Origin: Pseudonocardia alni
GTDB lineage: Bacteria; Actinomycetota; Actinomycetes; Mycobacteriales; Pseudonocardiaceae
Length of the DNA stretch: 64,000 bases
Reading direction: 5' to 3'
Assembly: GCF_002813375.1 (NCBI RefSeq)
Contig: NZ_PHUJ01000003.1
Location: 1,426,001 to 1,490,000 of the forward strand
Of this stretch, positions 46,429-54,436 are shown in pieces; position 1 is the first letter of the stretch, and every line of letters starts with the position of its first letter. The notes beneath the pieces were generated by a model. The model did no database searches. It saw nothing but the letters and a program-made list of their open reading frames with translations, and had not been told where the DNA came from. Made by a program: the position numbers and the translations under genes.

Positions 46429-46434
46429 TACTGT
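46429..46434 (+). promoter_or_regulatory. -10 box of the leader-peptide transcript
   Basis: TACTGT, 7 nt before the ATG at 46442, giving a leaderless mini-ORF. Confidence 0.55.
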
Positions 46435-46441
46435 GATCGTC

Positions 46442-46525
46442 ATGCGCACCGTCGAGCACACCCTTGCTCCGGCCGCAGCGCTGCCCGCACGACTTCTCGC
46501 GGTAGTAGCACTGCGCGTCGGCTGA
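46442..46525 (+). CDS. candidate 27-residue leader peptide
   Basis: A short ORF beginning MRTVEHTLAP and ending LLAVVALRVG, then TGA. Its ATG is 7 nt after a good -10 box, so translation is plausible. The C-terminal third is dense in leucine and valine, as in branched-chain amino-acid attenuator leaders. The last codons and the stop lie in the left arm and loop of a 10-bp hairpin. It precedes an orphan ACT-like gene by 125 bp. No homologue is known to me; the coding claim rests on promoter spacing and structure. Confidence 0.5.
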   Translation: MRTVEHTLAPAAALPARLLAVVALRVG

Positions 46526-46563
46526 TCCAGGCCGCCGACGCGCCCGCGCCGCAATCCCGGCGC
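46513..46563 (+). promoter_or_regulatory. tandem hairpins of a candidate attenuator
   Basis: Hairpin A: GCGCGTCGGC (46513-46522) pairs perfectly with GCCGACGCGC (46534-46543) around the leader stop codon. Hairpin B: GCGCCG-CAATCC-CGGCGC (46546-46563), followed by a pyrimidine stretch, could be the terminator. A ribosome at the leader stop would cover the left arm of A. An alternative antiterminator pairing was not identified. Confidence 0.5.
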
Positions 46564-46650
46564 TTCCCTCCCGCACACCGCGGTGAGGTTTTACGAGACC
46601 TGGCTCGCGTTCCCGCTTCTCTCTCGCGCAACGCATGGAGCCACACGATC

Positions 46651-46962
46651 ATGAGCATCACCGCCGACCGTCCCACCACCACCTTCTCTTTCCCCACCGG
46701 TTCCGGTGGCGCCGCGGACATCGCGTCCCGGATGCCCCGCCGGCACACCGTCGTCACCGGCGACGGGATGGCCGGGGTCATGCAGATCGCCTCGGCGCTG
46801 CAGAGCTGTGGTCGCACGCTGCGCGAGTTCTGCGTCGACGTCCGTGAGGGCGTCGCCTACAGCTCGGTCACCTGCACCATGTCGATGACCCCCGACGAGG
46901 CCGACGACTTCTCCCGCGGCATGGGCGCCATGTCCTGCGTCATGGCGGTCGACCCGTACTGA
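46651..46962 (+). CDS. orphan ACT-like small protein
   Basis: A 103-residue protein. After a disordered 30 residues, RRHTVVTGDGMAGVMQIASALQ, then LREFCVDVREGVAYSSVTCTM and DDFSRGMGAMSCVMAVDPY, gives the beta-alpha-beta-beta-alpha-beta order of an ACT domain, as in IlvN/IlvM-type regulatory subunits. Cysteines occur at CGRTL, REFCV, SVTCTM and MSCVM. No catalytic partner gene is adjacent. The ATG at 46651 has a distant GGAG. The fold is my pattern judgement, not a database hit; the upstream leader and hairpins suggest amino-acid-dependent control. Confidence 0.6.
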   Translation: MSITADRPTTTFSFPTGSGGAADIASRMPRRHTVVTGDGMAGVMQIASALQSCGRTLREFCVDVREGVAYSSVTCTMSMTPDEADDFSRGMGAMSCVMAVDPY

Positions 46963-46992
46963 GCCGTACGGCGGCCGCGCGGGAGCCGGCCG

Positions 46993-48378
46993 CTACGACC
47001 GTGAGCTGCGGCTGCGGGCGGCGTCGAGCATCTCCGCCCGGTCGGCGATCTTGACCCGGTCGGTGCCGCCGCGCCGCTCCCCCAGGGCGAGCTCGGCGGC
47101 GTCGAGACGCAGCCAGTCCTCCCACAGCACGGGGTCGACGCCGTAGGAGCGCATCCGCTCGACGACGGCGACGCCGCCCGGCCGCGGCGGCGTTGACAGG
47201 GCAGGCAGGTCGGCCAGCACCGACTCCGCGGTCTGCGCGCCGTCGCCCTTGTTGGTGCCGATCACCCCGGTCGGGCCCCGCTTGATCCACCCGGCCACGT
47301 AGCTGCCGCGCACCGGCTCCCCGCCGAGCAGCACCCGTCCGGCCTCGTGCGGGACGGTGCCGGTGGCCGCGTCGAACGGCAGCCCCTCGATGGGCTCGCC
47401 CGCGTAGCCGATGGCCCGCACGACCAGGCCCGCCTCCAGGGTCTCCCGCTCCCCCGTGCCGCGCACCCGGCCGTCGTCGCCGAGGGCGTTGCGTTCGATC
47501 TCGACGGCGCCGACCCGGCCGGTCCCGTCGTCGACGAGCCGGACCGGGGACCGCAGGAACCGCAGGTGGATCCGCCGGGGCGCGCCGGTGGAGGACCGGC
47601 GGGCCCATGCGGTGAGCATCTCGATGTTCTGGCGCATCCGGCGCTCCTCCGGCTCGGCGACGTCTGCGGCGAGCAGGCCGTCGTCGTGCACCACGACGTC
47701 GACGTCGTCGAGGCCGCCGAGACCGCGCAGCTCGGCGGGGGTGAACTTCACGTGCAGCGGGTCGCGCCGGACCAGTACGTGCACGTCGGTGACCGCGCTC
47801 GCCCGCAGCGCGTCGAGCACCGCGTCGTGCGCGTCGGTGGCGGCGAGGTCGTCGGCGGGGCGGGCCAGGACCCGCGCGACGTCGACGGCGACGTTCCCCG
47901 CGCCGACCACGACCACGCCGGGGCGGTCGAGCAGCGGGCCGGGACCGACCGCGTCGGGGTGCCCGCAGTACCAGGACACGAACGCACCGGACCCGACCGA
48001 GCCCGCGAGGTCCTCCCCCGGGACGCCGAGGTCGCGGTCGACCGCGCTGCCGGTGGCGTGCACGACGGCGTGGTAGTGCTCCCGCAGCGCCTCCCCCGGG
48101 ATACCGCCGGGGCCGACGTGGACGTTGCCGAGGAACCGGACGCGGTCGCTGTCGTCGAAGGTCCGCACCAGCGCGCGGATGACCGACTTCATCTTCACGT
48201 GGTCGGGGGCGACGCCGTACCGGACCAGACCGTAGGGCGCGGGCAGCCGGTCGATCACGTCGACGTGCACCGACGGGTCACCCGCCAGCAGCGCCTCGGC
48301 CGTGTACAGGCCGGACGGTCCGGACCCGATGACGGCGATCCGGTGGGGTCGTGGGGCGGGGACCTGCGGGGTCGACAC
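46993..48378 (-). CDS. fprA: NADPH-ferredoxin reductase FprA
   Basis: A 461-residue adrenodoxin-reductase-like flavoprotein. FAD site: RIAVIGSGPSGLYTAEALL; NADPH site: VVVVGAGNVAVDVARVLARP; PYGLVRYGVAPDH, GVPGEDLAG, the VKFTPAELRGL loop and GWIKRGPTGVIGTNKGD are family hallmarks. It supplies electrons to ferredoxins serving P450s and other oxidases; a P450 lies 9 kb away. GTG at 48376-48378 has GGAGG upstream, with TAGCGT (minus) about 30 nt before as a possible -10. Confidence 0.94.
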   Translation of the reverse strand: MSTPQVPAPRPHRIAVIGSGPSGLYTAEALLAGDPSVHVDVIDRLPAPYGLVRYGVAPDHVKMKSVIRALVRTFDDSDRVRFLGNVHVGPGGIPGEALREHYHAVVHATGSAVDRDLGVPGEDLAGSVGSGAFVSWYCGHPDAVGPGPLLDRPGVVVVGAGNVAVDVARVLARPADDLAATDAHDAVLDALRASAVTDVHVLVRRDPLHVKFTPAELRGLGGLDDVDVVVHDDGLLAADVAEPEERRMRQNIEMLTAWARRSSTGAPRRIHLRFLRSPVRLVDDGTGRVGAVEIERNALGDDGRVRGTGERETLEAGLVVRAIGYAGEPIEGLPFDAATGTVPHEAGRVLLGGEPVRGSYVAGWIKRGPTGVIGTNKGDGAQTAESVLADLPALSTPPRPGGVAVVERMRSYGVDPVLWEDWLRLDAAELALGERRGGTDRVKIADRAEMLDAARSRSSRS

Positions 48379-48437
48379 GTGCGCACCTCCGAGCCGGGGA
48401 CGGTGACGACGCTAACAGCGACGACCCGTCCGGGCGA

Positions 48438-49301
48438 TCATCGGCGCAGCGCGGTGCCGACGGCGCGCACCGCGGTCCGCCCGTCGGGCAGCACCAGCTC
48501 CGTGCCCAGGGTGCGGAAGCGGCGACCGTCGCGGATCGCGACGGTGCGGGCCCGCAACCGGTCGGTGATCTGCACCGGGCGCAGGAACTCCACGGTCGTC
48601 GACAGCGGCCGGGCGTCCGCGGCGCCGGGGTACGCGGACTGGGCCGCGGCGGCGAGCCCGGACAGGACCGCACCGTGGGTGGTGCCGTTGAGGTTCGTCG
48701 TCGACGGGCCGGGTGTGAACACGACGTCGCCGTCGGCGTCGCGCTCGAGGTGCTCGGTCCGCAGGCGGGTGGCGTCGAACGGCGGCAGCGCGGCCCGGGC
48801 ATCGGTGCCGGCGGCGGTGGTCCCCGTCGCGGGCGCGGTCGCGAGCCCGCCGGGGCCCGCGGGAGCACCGGTCAGCGCGAACGTGGCGACGACGTGCGCG
48901 ACGGCGACCCCGGTGTCGTCACGCATCTCGGCCCGGCCGACGCCGACCTCGTCGTCGAGGTGCAGCAGCGACAGCTCGGCGCGCAGCCACCGCGCGTCCG
49001 GTGCGGGGACCCCGGCCACGTCCAGGCGCAGGTCGACGGTGGGCGCGCCCGCGGTGAGCCGCGCCGTGGAGAAGACGAGATAACCGAGACCCGCGTCGGC
49101 CAGCAGCGCCGGGAGCACCGGGAGGACCCGGCCGTCGGCGGTGCGGACACCGTCGTGCAGCGGGGCGCGCACCACCACGCGCTCCGGCGTCGACGACGGG
49201 TCGGGGGCCATCCCGAGGCCGGACTCGACCGGCGCGCGCCGCAGCCGCTCCCGGGTGCCCGGTCCGGGCCTGGTCGGCTTCGGCTGCGTCGTGCCGGTCA
49301 T
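48438..49301 (-). CDS. tandem hotdog acyl-CoA thioesterase-like protein
   Basis: A 287-residue protein with two hotdog halves. The first, about residues 45-150, includes VLPVLPALLADAGLGYLVFSTARL; the second, about 185-285, includes TTHGAVLSGLAAAAQSAYP and LSTTVEFLRPVQITDRLRARTVAIRDG, typical of PaaI/4HBT domains. The middle linker is Ala/Gly-rich. It probably hydrolyses an acyl- or aryl-CoA. The ATG at 49299-49301 has a weak GGGA site. It is followed by fprA on the same strand. Confidence 0.75.
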   Translation of the reverse strand: MTGTTQPKPTRPGPGTRERLRRAPVESGLGMAPDPSSTPERVVVRAPLHDGVRTADGRVLPVLPALLADAGLGYLVFSTARLTAGAPTVDLRLDVAGVPAPDARWLRAELSLLHLDDEVGVGRAEMRDDTGVAVAHVVATFALTGAPAGPGGLATAPATGTTAAGTDARAALPPFDATRLRTEHLERDADGDVVFTPGPSTTNLNGTTHGAVLSGLAAAAQSAYPGAADARPLSTTVEFLRPVQITDRLRARTVAIRDGRRFRTLGTELVLPDGRTAVRAVGTALRR

Positions 49302-49315
49302 GATCCCATCGTGCG

Positions 49316-50377
49316 TCACGCCGGGGGCGCTCCCGGCCCCGGGTCCCGGTACCAGGCGGTGAGCAGCTCGGCCTCGTCGTCGACGGCGCGCCGGTCGGCG
49401 GCGTCGAGCGGGGTGAACGGGGTGGTGGCGACGCGGCCGTCCCGGTGCTCCCAGGTGCCGGCGACCCGGCCGTGCAGCAGGAACACCGGCGCCGAGCGGG
49501 GCCGGGTCGTGGCGAACACGTGGTGGCGGTGCTCGGCGGGCACGATCCCGGTGGCCGCGGCGTGCCCGAGCAGCAGCACCGCGTCGTAGGGGCCGAGGAA
49601 ACGCACCGGCAGCGGGGAGCCGGGCCCGGGCAGCGGGGCGCGCGGCACGTCGAGCAGCGCGGTGCCGTCCTGGGCGGCGAACGGGCGCAGGTCCTCCCCC
49701 GCCAGGGCTGCGCGGGCGACGCGGACCGGCCAGCCGGCGAACCGCGCGACGTCCGGCGCGGACGCGGGCCCGAAGGCCCGCAGGTAGCGGCGGGCCAGCG
49801 CGGCCCGTGCCGCGGCGGGGCCGGGCTCCGGGCCGGGCGCGGCGAGACCGTAGACGTGGGCGCGCGGGGTCACCCAGGTGCCGGCGGGCGGGATCCGCAC
49901 GAGCCCGACCCAGTGCTGCACGCCGGGGAAGACGCCCGCGGGCAGGCCCGCGTCGGCGAGTGCGGCGGTGATCTCGGCGTGCCGGCGCGGCCCGTCGGCC
50001 AGCAGCCCGCCGACGACGCGTGCGGCGGCGGTCATGTCGGCGTCGGTGACGTCGCGGAGCAGCCGCAGCCACTCCGCGCGCTGCTCGGCGCGGACGGCGG
50101 CGGTGAACACCCGGTGGTCGCGGCGGCTGAGCATGTGGATGGTCGAGCGCATCGCCCAGGCCTGTACGACGCGTCCGTCGTGCAGCATCGCGGTCAGCGT
50201 GGACCGCTCGAAGCCGATGAGCCGCGACCAGAGCCCGAGGTAGCCCGACGGGGCGTGCTGGGTCTGCAGCCCACCGATGCGCTCCAGGGCGCGCGGCACC
50301 GGCAGGGCGGCTCGCCCGGTGAGGAGCTGGCGGGCGAGCAGGGCCCGCAGCCGGTCGTCGGCGGTGAGGACGCGCAC
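49316..50377 (-). CDS. winged-helix DNA-binding domain protein (HTH_42/AlkX family)
   Basis: A 353-residue member of the winged-helix family related to AlkZ/AlkX (DUF1006). IGGLQTQHAPSGYLGLWSRL (with the QXQ-like motif of this family), RVVQAWAMRSTIHMLSRRDH, and VRFLGPYDAVLLLGH near the C-terminus are typical. AlkZ unhooks DNA interstrand cross-links; actinobacterial HTH_42 proteins mostly lack a proven role. GTG at 50375-50377. It sits between thioesterase and LLM oxidoreductase genes, all minus strand. Confidence 0.82.
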   Translation of the reverse strand: MRVLTADDRLRALLARQLLTGRAALPVPRALERIGGLQTQHAPSGYLGLWSRLIGFERSTLTAMLHDGRVVQAWAMRSTIHMLSRRDHRVFTAAVRAEQRAEWLRLLRDVTDADMTAAARVVGGLLADGPRRHAEITAALADAGLPAGVFPGVQHWVGLVRIPPAGTWVTPRAHVYGLAAPGPEPGPAAARAALARRYLRAFGPASAPDVARFAGWPVRVARAALAGEDLRPFAAQDGTALLDVPRAPLPGPGSPLPVRFLGPYDAVLLLGHAAATGIVPAEHRHHVFATTRPRSAPVFLLHGRVAGTWEHRDGRVATTPFTPLDAADRRAVDDEAELLTAWYRDPGPGAPPA

Positions 50378-50393
50378 CCGGCGAGTGTGCCGG

Positions 50394-51530
50394 TCAGCCC
50401 GCCGTCCGGGTGTACCGGTCCGCGGGGCGGGCGAGCCCGAATCGGTCGCGCAGGGTGCCGTCGTAGGGAGCGGGCGTCCAGGCGTCGCCGAGCGCGGGCA
50501 GCAGGCCGTCGACGATCTCGTCCACCCCGGACGGCAGCGCCAGCGGGACCAGGACGAACCCGTCGGCGGCGCGCTCCTCGGCGGCGTCGCGCAGCAGGCC
50601 GGCGAGTGCGGCCGGGTCGCCGACGTGGCGCAGCGTCGCCGGGACGGTGTCGGCGTCGGCGGGGGCGAGTGCGTCGAGCTCGCGCAGCCGCGCGGCGGCG
50701 TCGTCGCCCAGCAGGGTCTCGACGTCGAGCAGCACGGTGACCTGTTCGGGGTCGCGCCCGGCGTCGGCGACGGCGGCACGCACCCGGTCCCGGGCCTCGG
50801 CGGCACCGGCGACCGTGTCGGCCGCCACCCGGACGACGTCGGCGTAGCGGCCGACGGTCGCCAGCGCCTCGGTCTCGTCGCCGCGCAGCACGGTCAGGGG
50901 CTGCCCCTGCGGCGGGCGCGGGGTGATCGACGGTCCGGTCACGGAGAAGAACTCGCCGGTGAAGTCGATGTGGTGGAGCCGGTCGCGGTCGACGAAGCGG
51001 CCGGTGGCGGCGTCGCGGATCTCGGCGTCGTCCTCCCAGGAGTCCCACAGCCGGGCGGCGACCTCGATCGCCTCACCGGCCTCCCGCCAGAGCGAGGCCG
51101 CGTCGCGGTCGGCGCGCGCACGGCCGAACAGGTCGGCCTCGGCCTGCGTGCGCGACACGTCGGGCTGCCAGCCGGCCCGCCCGGTGGACACGAAGTCCAG
51201 GGTGGCGACGGCCTTGGACAGGTGGAACGGCTCGGTGTGGGTGACCGTCACCGTCGGCACGACCCCGATACCGGGGACGGCGGGCGCGACCCGCGCGGCG
51301 ACGGCGACGGCGTCGAGGGTGCCGGGCAGTGCGGCCGGGTCGGCACCGGGCGGCTGCAGCGAGTCGGACAGCGCGACGAGGTCGAGGCCGCCGCGCGCCG
51401 CGGTGCGGACCAGGTCCAGGTGGTACGGGGCGGTGAACAGCCGGGCCGGGTCGGCGCCGCCGAGCCGCCACGCGCCGGGGTGGCGCCCCGCCGCTCCGAG
51501 TTCGACCGCCAGGTGCAGACGTCCGCTCAC
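50394..51530 (-). CDS. LLM-class flavin-dependent monooxygenase
   Basis: A 378-residue bacterial luciferase-like TIM-barrel protein. LDLVALSDSLQPPG, VVPTVTVTHTEPFHLSKAVATLDFVSTGRAGWQPDVS and FSVTGPSITPRPPQGQPL match the NtaA/DszA-SnaA branch. It uses FMNH2 or F420 from a separate reductase; none is adjacent. GTG at 51530 (GGAGG just upstream) was chosen; an upstream ATG at 51575 would add 15 residues. It follows the IclR regulator and pcaB on the same strand, but a functional link is not shown. Confidence 0.82.
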   Translation of the reverse strand: MSGRLHLAVELGAAGRHPGAWRLGGADPARLFTAPYHLDLVRTAARGGLDLVALSDSLQPPGADPAALPGTLDAVAVAARVAPAVPGIGVVPTVTVTHTEPFHLSKAVATLDFVSTGRAGWQPDVSRTQAEADLFGRARADRDAASLWREAGEAIEVAARLWDSWEDDAEIRDAATGRFVDRDRLHHIDFTGEFFSVTGPSITPRPPQGQPLTVLRGDETEALATVGRYADVVRVAADTVAGAAEARDRVRAAVADAGRDPEQVTVLLDVETLLGDDAAARLRELDALAPADADTVPATLRHVGDPAALAGLLRDAAEERAADGFVLVPLALPSGVDEIVDGLLPALGDAWTPAPYDGTLRDRFGLARPADRYTRTAG

Positions 51531-51597
51531 CGTGCCTCCGTCGCTCGTGGTCAGCTCCTGGGAGGGCCAACCCACCGCGGGCGCGGTCTGTTCCCGG

Positions 51598-52401
51598 TCA
51601 CCCGGCGGCGCGCAGGTCCGCCTCGATCGCGGCGGCGCAGGAGCGCAGCTCGGGCAGGATGTCGGCGCGCAGGCCGTCGGCGTCGTTGCGGGAGGCGTGG
51701 GTGGAGACGTTCGCGGCCGCGACGACCCTCCCGGCGCGGTCGTGGACGGGCACCGCGACCGAGCGCAGCCCGGCCTCCAGCTCCTGGTCGACGACGCAGT
51801 GCCCGTCGGTGCGGACCCGGTCCAGCTCGGTGCGCAGCTGTTCCGGGGTCGAGACGGTGTGCGCGGTCAGCGCCGCGGGTTCCAGCGCGCCGAGGTAGGA
51901 GTCGAGGGTGGCGGGCGGGAGCGCGGCGAGCAGGACGCGACCCATCGACGTCGCCCAGGCCGGGAAGCGGGTCCCGATGGTGATGGTGACGGTCATGATC
52001 CGCGAGGTGGGGACCCGGGCGACGTAGACGACGTCGTAGCCGGTGTGCGGGTCGCCGTCGAGGACCGACACCGACGCGGACTCGCGCACCGTGGCGACCA
52101 GGCGCTCCAGGTGCGGGGCCGCGATCTCGGGCAGGCCCATCGCGGACAGGTAGGACCAGCCGAGCTCCAGCACCCGCGGGGTGAGGGTGAACAGCCTGCC
52201 GTCGGTGCGGACGTAGCCCTCCTCGGCCAGGGTGAGCAGGAACCGGCGCGCCGCGGCGCGGGTGAGCCCGGTGGCACGGGCGACGTCGGCGAGGGTCTGC
52301 TGCGGGCGCTGCGCGTCGAAGGACCGGATGACGGCCAGCCCGCGGGCCAGCGAGCGGACCTGCTCGGTGCGCGGGGCGCCCACGTCCTCCGGGGTGCTCA
52401 C
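51598..52401 (-). CDS. IclR-family regulator (PcaR/PcaU type)
   Basis: A 267-residue protein. The N-terminal winged helix-turn-helix (VRSLARGLAVIRSFDAQRPQQTLADVARATGLTRAAARRFLL-type, residues 15-55) and the IclR effector domain (YVARVPTSRIMTVTITIGTRFPAWATSMGRVLLA, then VVDQELEAGLRSVAVPV) are those of beta-ketoadipate pathway regulators PcaR/PcaU/PobR. It overlaps pcaB by GTGA and is thus co-expressed with it. Probable targets are pcaB and the CoA-transferase genes at 55.6 kb. Confidence 0.9.
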   Translation of the reverse strand: MSTPEDVGAPRTEQVRSLARGLAVIRSFDAQRPQQTLADVARATGLTRAAARRFLLTLAEEGYVRTDGRLFTLTPRVLELGWSYLSAMGLPEIAAPHLERLVATVRESASVSVLDGDPHTGYDVVYVARVPTSRIMTVTITIGTRFPAWATSMGRVLLAALPPATLDSYLGALEPAALTAHTVSTPEQLRTELDRVRTDGHCVVDQELEAGLRSVAVPVHDRAGRVVAAANVSTHASRNDADGLRADILPELRSCAAAIEADLRAAG

Positions 52402-53549
52402 GCCGGCCGCCCGGCGAGGACGGCGTCGACCAGGTCGGCGGCGTGCCCGGTGCCGTGGCCCTGGGCGCCCGCGGCGAGGTCGAGGTTGCGGGCCATCGCC
52501 TCGGGGTGCACCTGCAGTCCGTCCAGGCTCACCCGCAGCCGGGCCGCGGCGCCGGCGGTGACCCGCAGCAGCGCGACGAGCGTCTCCCACTCCGCGTGCC
52601 AGGCACCGGCGGCACGCTGGAACTCCTGCTCGGCGCCGGCCAGCAGCGTCGCGACCAGGCCGGGGGCGCGCTTCGCGGCGCCACGGGCGGTGACGGCCGC
52701 GGCCGGGTTGCGCTTGTGCGGCATCGACGACGAGTCCCCCGGCGCGGACTCCGACACCTCGCCGAGCTCGGTGGCGGACAGCAGCACGACGTCGCCCGCG
52801 GGCTTGGCGCAGGCCCCGGCGGCGACGCCGAGCGCCCCGGCGAGCTCGCCGATGCGGCTGCGTTCGGTGTGCCACGGCACGCCCTGCGGGGCGAGGCCGA
52901 GCCGCGCGGCCAGCGCGTCGGCGACGGCCGGGCCGTGCGGGTGGACGGCCGCGAGGGTGCCCGCGGCGCCGCCGTAGGAGACCGGCAGCGCGGTGAGCAC
53001 CCGGTCGAGGCCGGCGCGGGCCCGGTCCAGCCCGGTGCACCAGGTGCCGGCGACGAGACCGAAGGTGGTGGGCAGCGCCTGCTGGCCGAGGGTGCGGGCG
53101 GCGCACGGGGTGTCGCGGTGGGTGGCGGCGAGCGCGGCCGCGGCGTCGGCGCAGGCGGTGAGGTCGGCGACGACGCGGTGCCCGGCCCGTCGGGTGAGCA
53201 GCATCAGCGCGGTGTCCATGACGTCCTGGCTGGTGGCGCCCGGGTGCACCGCGCGCTCGGCGCCGGGCTGGATCCGTGCCGCGGCCGCCTTGAGCCGCTT
53301 GACCAGCGGGATCACCGGGTTGCCGCCCTCGACCGACTCGGCGGCCAGCGCGTGCGGGTCGACGCCCGCGACGGCGGCGACGGCGCGTTCCACCGCGTCG
53401 GCGTCGTGCTCGGTGACCGCGCCCTGCTCGGCGGCGACCGCCGACAGCGCCAGCTCGACCTCCAGCAGGGCGGCGATCCACGCGCCGTCGTCGAGCAGGC
53501 CGTCGACCCGGTCGGTGCCGGACAGCGGCCCGAGCAGTGTGTTCGCCAT
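52398..53549 (-). CDS. pcaB: 3-carboxy-cis,cis-muconate cycloisomerase
   Basis: A 383-residue fumarase/aspartase-superfamily enzyme of protocatechuate degradation. VEGGNPVIPLVKRLK, HPGATSQDVMDTALML and the superfamily signature GDSSSMPHKRNPAAAVTA are present. The protein is shorter than the 450-residue Pseudomonas form but usual for actinobacteria. Other upper pca genes (pcaGH, pcaC, pcaD) are not in the window. The ATG lies 1 bp from a palindrome, and the IclR regulator follows with a 4-bp overlap. Confidence 0.9.
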   Translation of the reverse strand: MANTLLGPLSGTDRVDGLLDDGAWIAALLEVELALSAVAAEQGAVTEHDADAVERAVAAVAGVDPHALAAESVEGGNPVIPLVKRLKAAAARIQPGAERAVHPGATSQDVMDTALMLLTRRAGHRVVADLTACADAAAALAATHRDTPCAARTLGQQALPTTFGLVAGTWCTGLDRARAGLDRVLTALPVSYGGAAGTLAAVHPHGPAVADALAARLGLAPQGVPWHTERSRIGELAGALGVAAGACAKPAGDVVLLSATELGEVSESAPGDSSSMPHKRNPAAAVTARGAAKRAPGLVATLLAGAEQEFQRAAGAWHAEWETLVALLRVTAGAAARLRVSLDGLQVHPEAMARNLDLAAGAQGHGTGHAADLVDAVLAGRPA

Positions 53550-53550
53550 G

Positions 53551-53564
53551 CGTACAAGTGTACG
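53551..53564. promoter_or_regulatory. palindromic operator at the pcaB start
   Basis: CGTACA-AG-TGTACG, perfect 6-bp arms, immediately before the pcaB ATG in the 74-bp gap to the divergent HAD gene. A candidate IclR-family site or general repressor site. Confidence 0.5.
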
Positions 53565-53623
53565 ACCTGCGACCGTCGGGGAGAAGGGACGGCCGGGTCC
53601 CCCGGGAGGCAGAATGACCCGAC

Positions 53624-54271
53624 GTGCTGACCCACATCCTGCTCGACCTCGACGGCACCCTCGTCGACTCCGCCCCCGGCATCCTCGGCTCGATGCGCCG
53701 CGCGATCGACGAGGTGGGCCTGGACGTCCCCGAGTCCGCGCTCGGCACGCACCTGCTCGGCCCGCCGCTCTACCGCAGCCTGCCCCCGATCCTCGGCGAC
53801 GAGGGCACCGCCGCCGTGCTGCCGGTGTACCGGCGGATCTACGGGGACGAGGACGGCTGCCTGGACTGCGCGCCCTACCCGGGTGTGGAGGAGCTGCTGC
53901 GCGCACTGTCCGCGGCCGGCGTGACCATGGCACTGGCCACCAGCAAGGCGGAGCCGTCCGCTCGGAAGATCCTCGCCCACCACGGCTGGACCGACCTGTT
54001 CACCGAGATCGTCGGCGACACCCGTGCCGCGGACCGGCCGACCAAGGGCGCCGTCGTCGCCGAGGCGCTGCGCCGGCTCGGGTCGCCCTCGGGTGCGGAC
54101 GAGCCGCTGATGGTCGGCGACCGGCTGCACGACGTCGAGGGCGCCGCCGAGCACGGCCTCCGTTGTGTCGGAGCGGGCTGGGGCTACGCCGAGCCCGGTG
54201 AACTGGAGGCCGCCGGCGCGGAGACCGTGTACGCCTCGGCGGACGCGCTGCGGGTCGCCCTGCTCGACTGA
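53624..54271 (+). CDS. HAD-superfamily phosphatase (phosphoglycolate phosphatase-like)
   Basis: A 215-residue HAD hydrolase of the Gph/PGMB type. Motif I is LLDLDGTLVDSA, motif II ALATSKAEPSA, the motif III lysine is in RPTKGAVVAEAL, and motif IV is LMVGDRLHDVEGAAEHGLR. A cap domain occupies residues 18-85. GTG at 53624 has no ribosome site. The substrate may be phosphoglycolate, a sugar phosphate or a nucleotide. It is divergent from pcaB and probably unrelated to aromatics. Confidence 0.85.
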   Translation: MLTHILLDLDGTLVDSAPGILGSMRRAIDEVGLDVPESALGTHLLGPPLYRSLPPILGDEGTAAVLPVYRRIYGDEDGCLDCAPYPGVEELLRALSAAGVTMALATSKAEPSARKILAHHGWTDLFTEIVGDTRAADRPTKGAVVAEALRRLGSPSGADEPLMVGDRLHDVEGAAEHGLRCVGAGWGYAEPGELEAAGAETVYASADALRVALLD

Positions 54272-54424
54272 GCCCGGCCCCGGCCGTCCCCACACTGCAC
54301 CGTCCGGGTGAACCGGTCCCGGGCCGGAGCGCATCCGCGGCGGCTCGGGACCGTCACGGCCTCAGCTGAGACGCGCCCCGCGGACCCCTCCGTCCGGCCC
54401 GTGCCGGAGATGCGGACGGGCCGC

Positions 54425-54430
54425 TATACA
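54425..54430 (+). promoter_or_regulatory. -10 box of leaderless MOSC-protein gene
   Basis: TATACA, 6 nt before the ATG at 54437. Confidence 0.5.
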
Positions 54431-54436
54431 CCGGAC

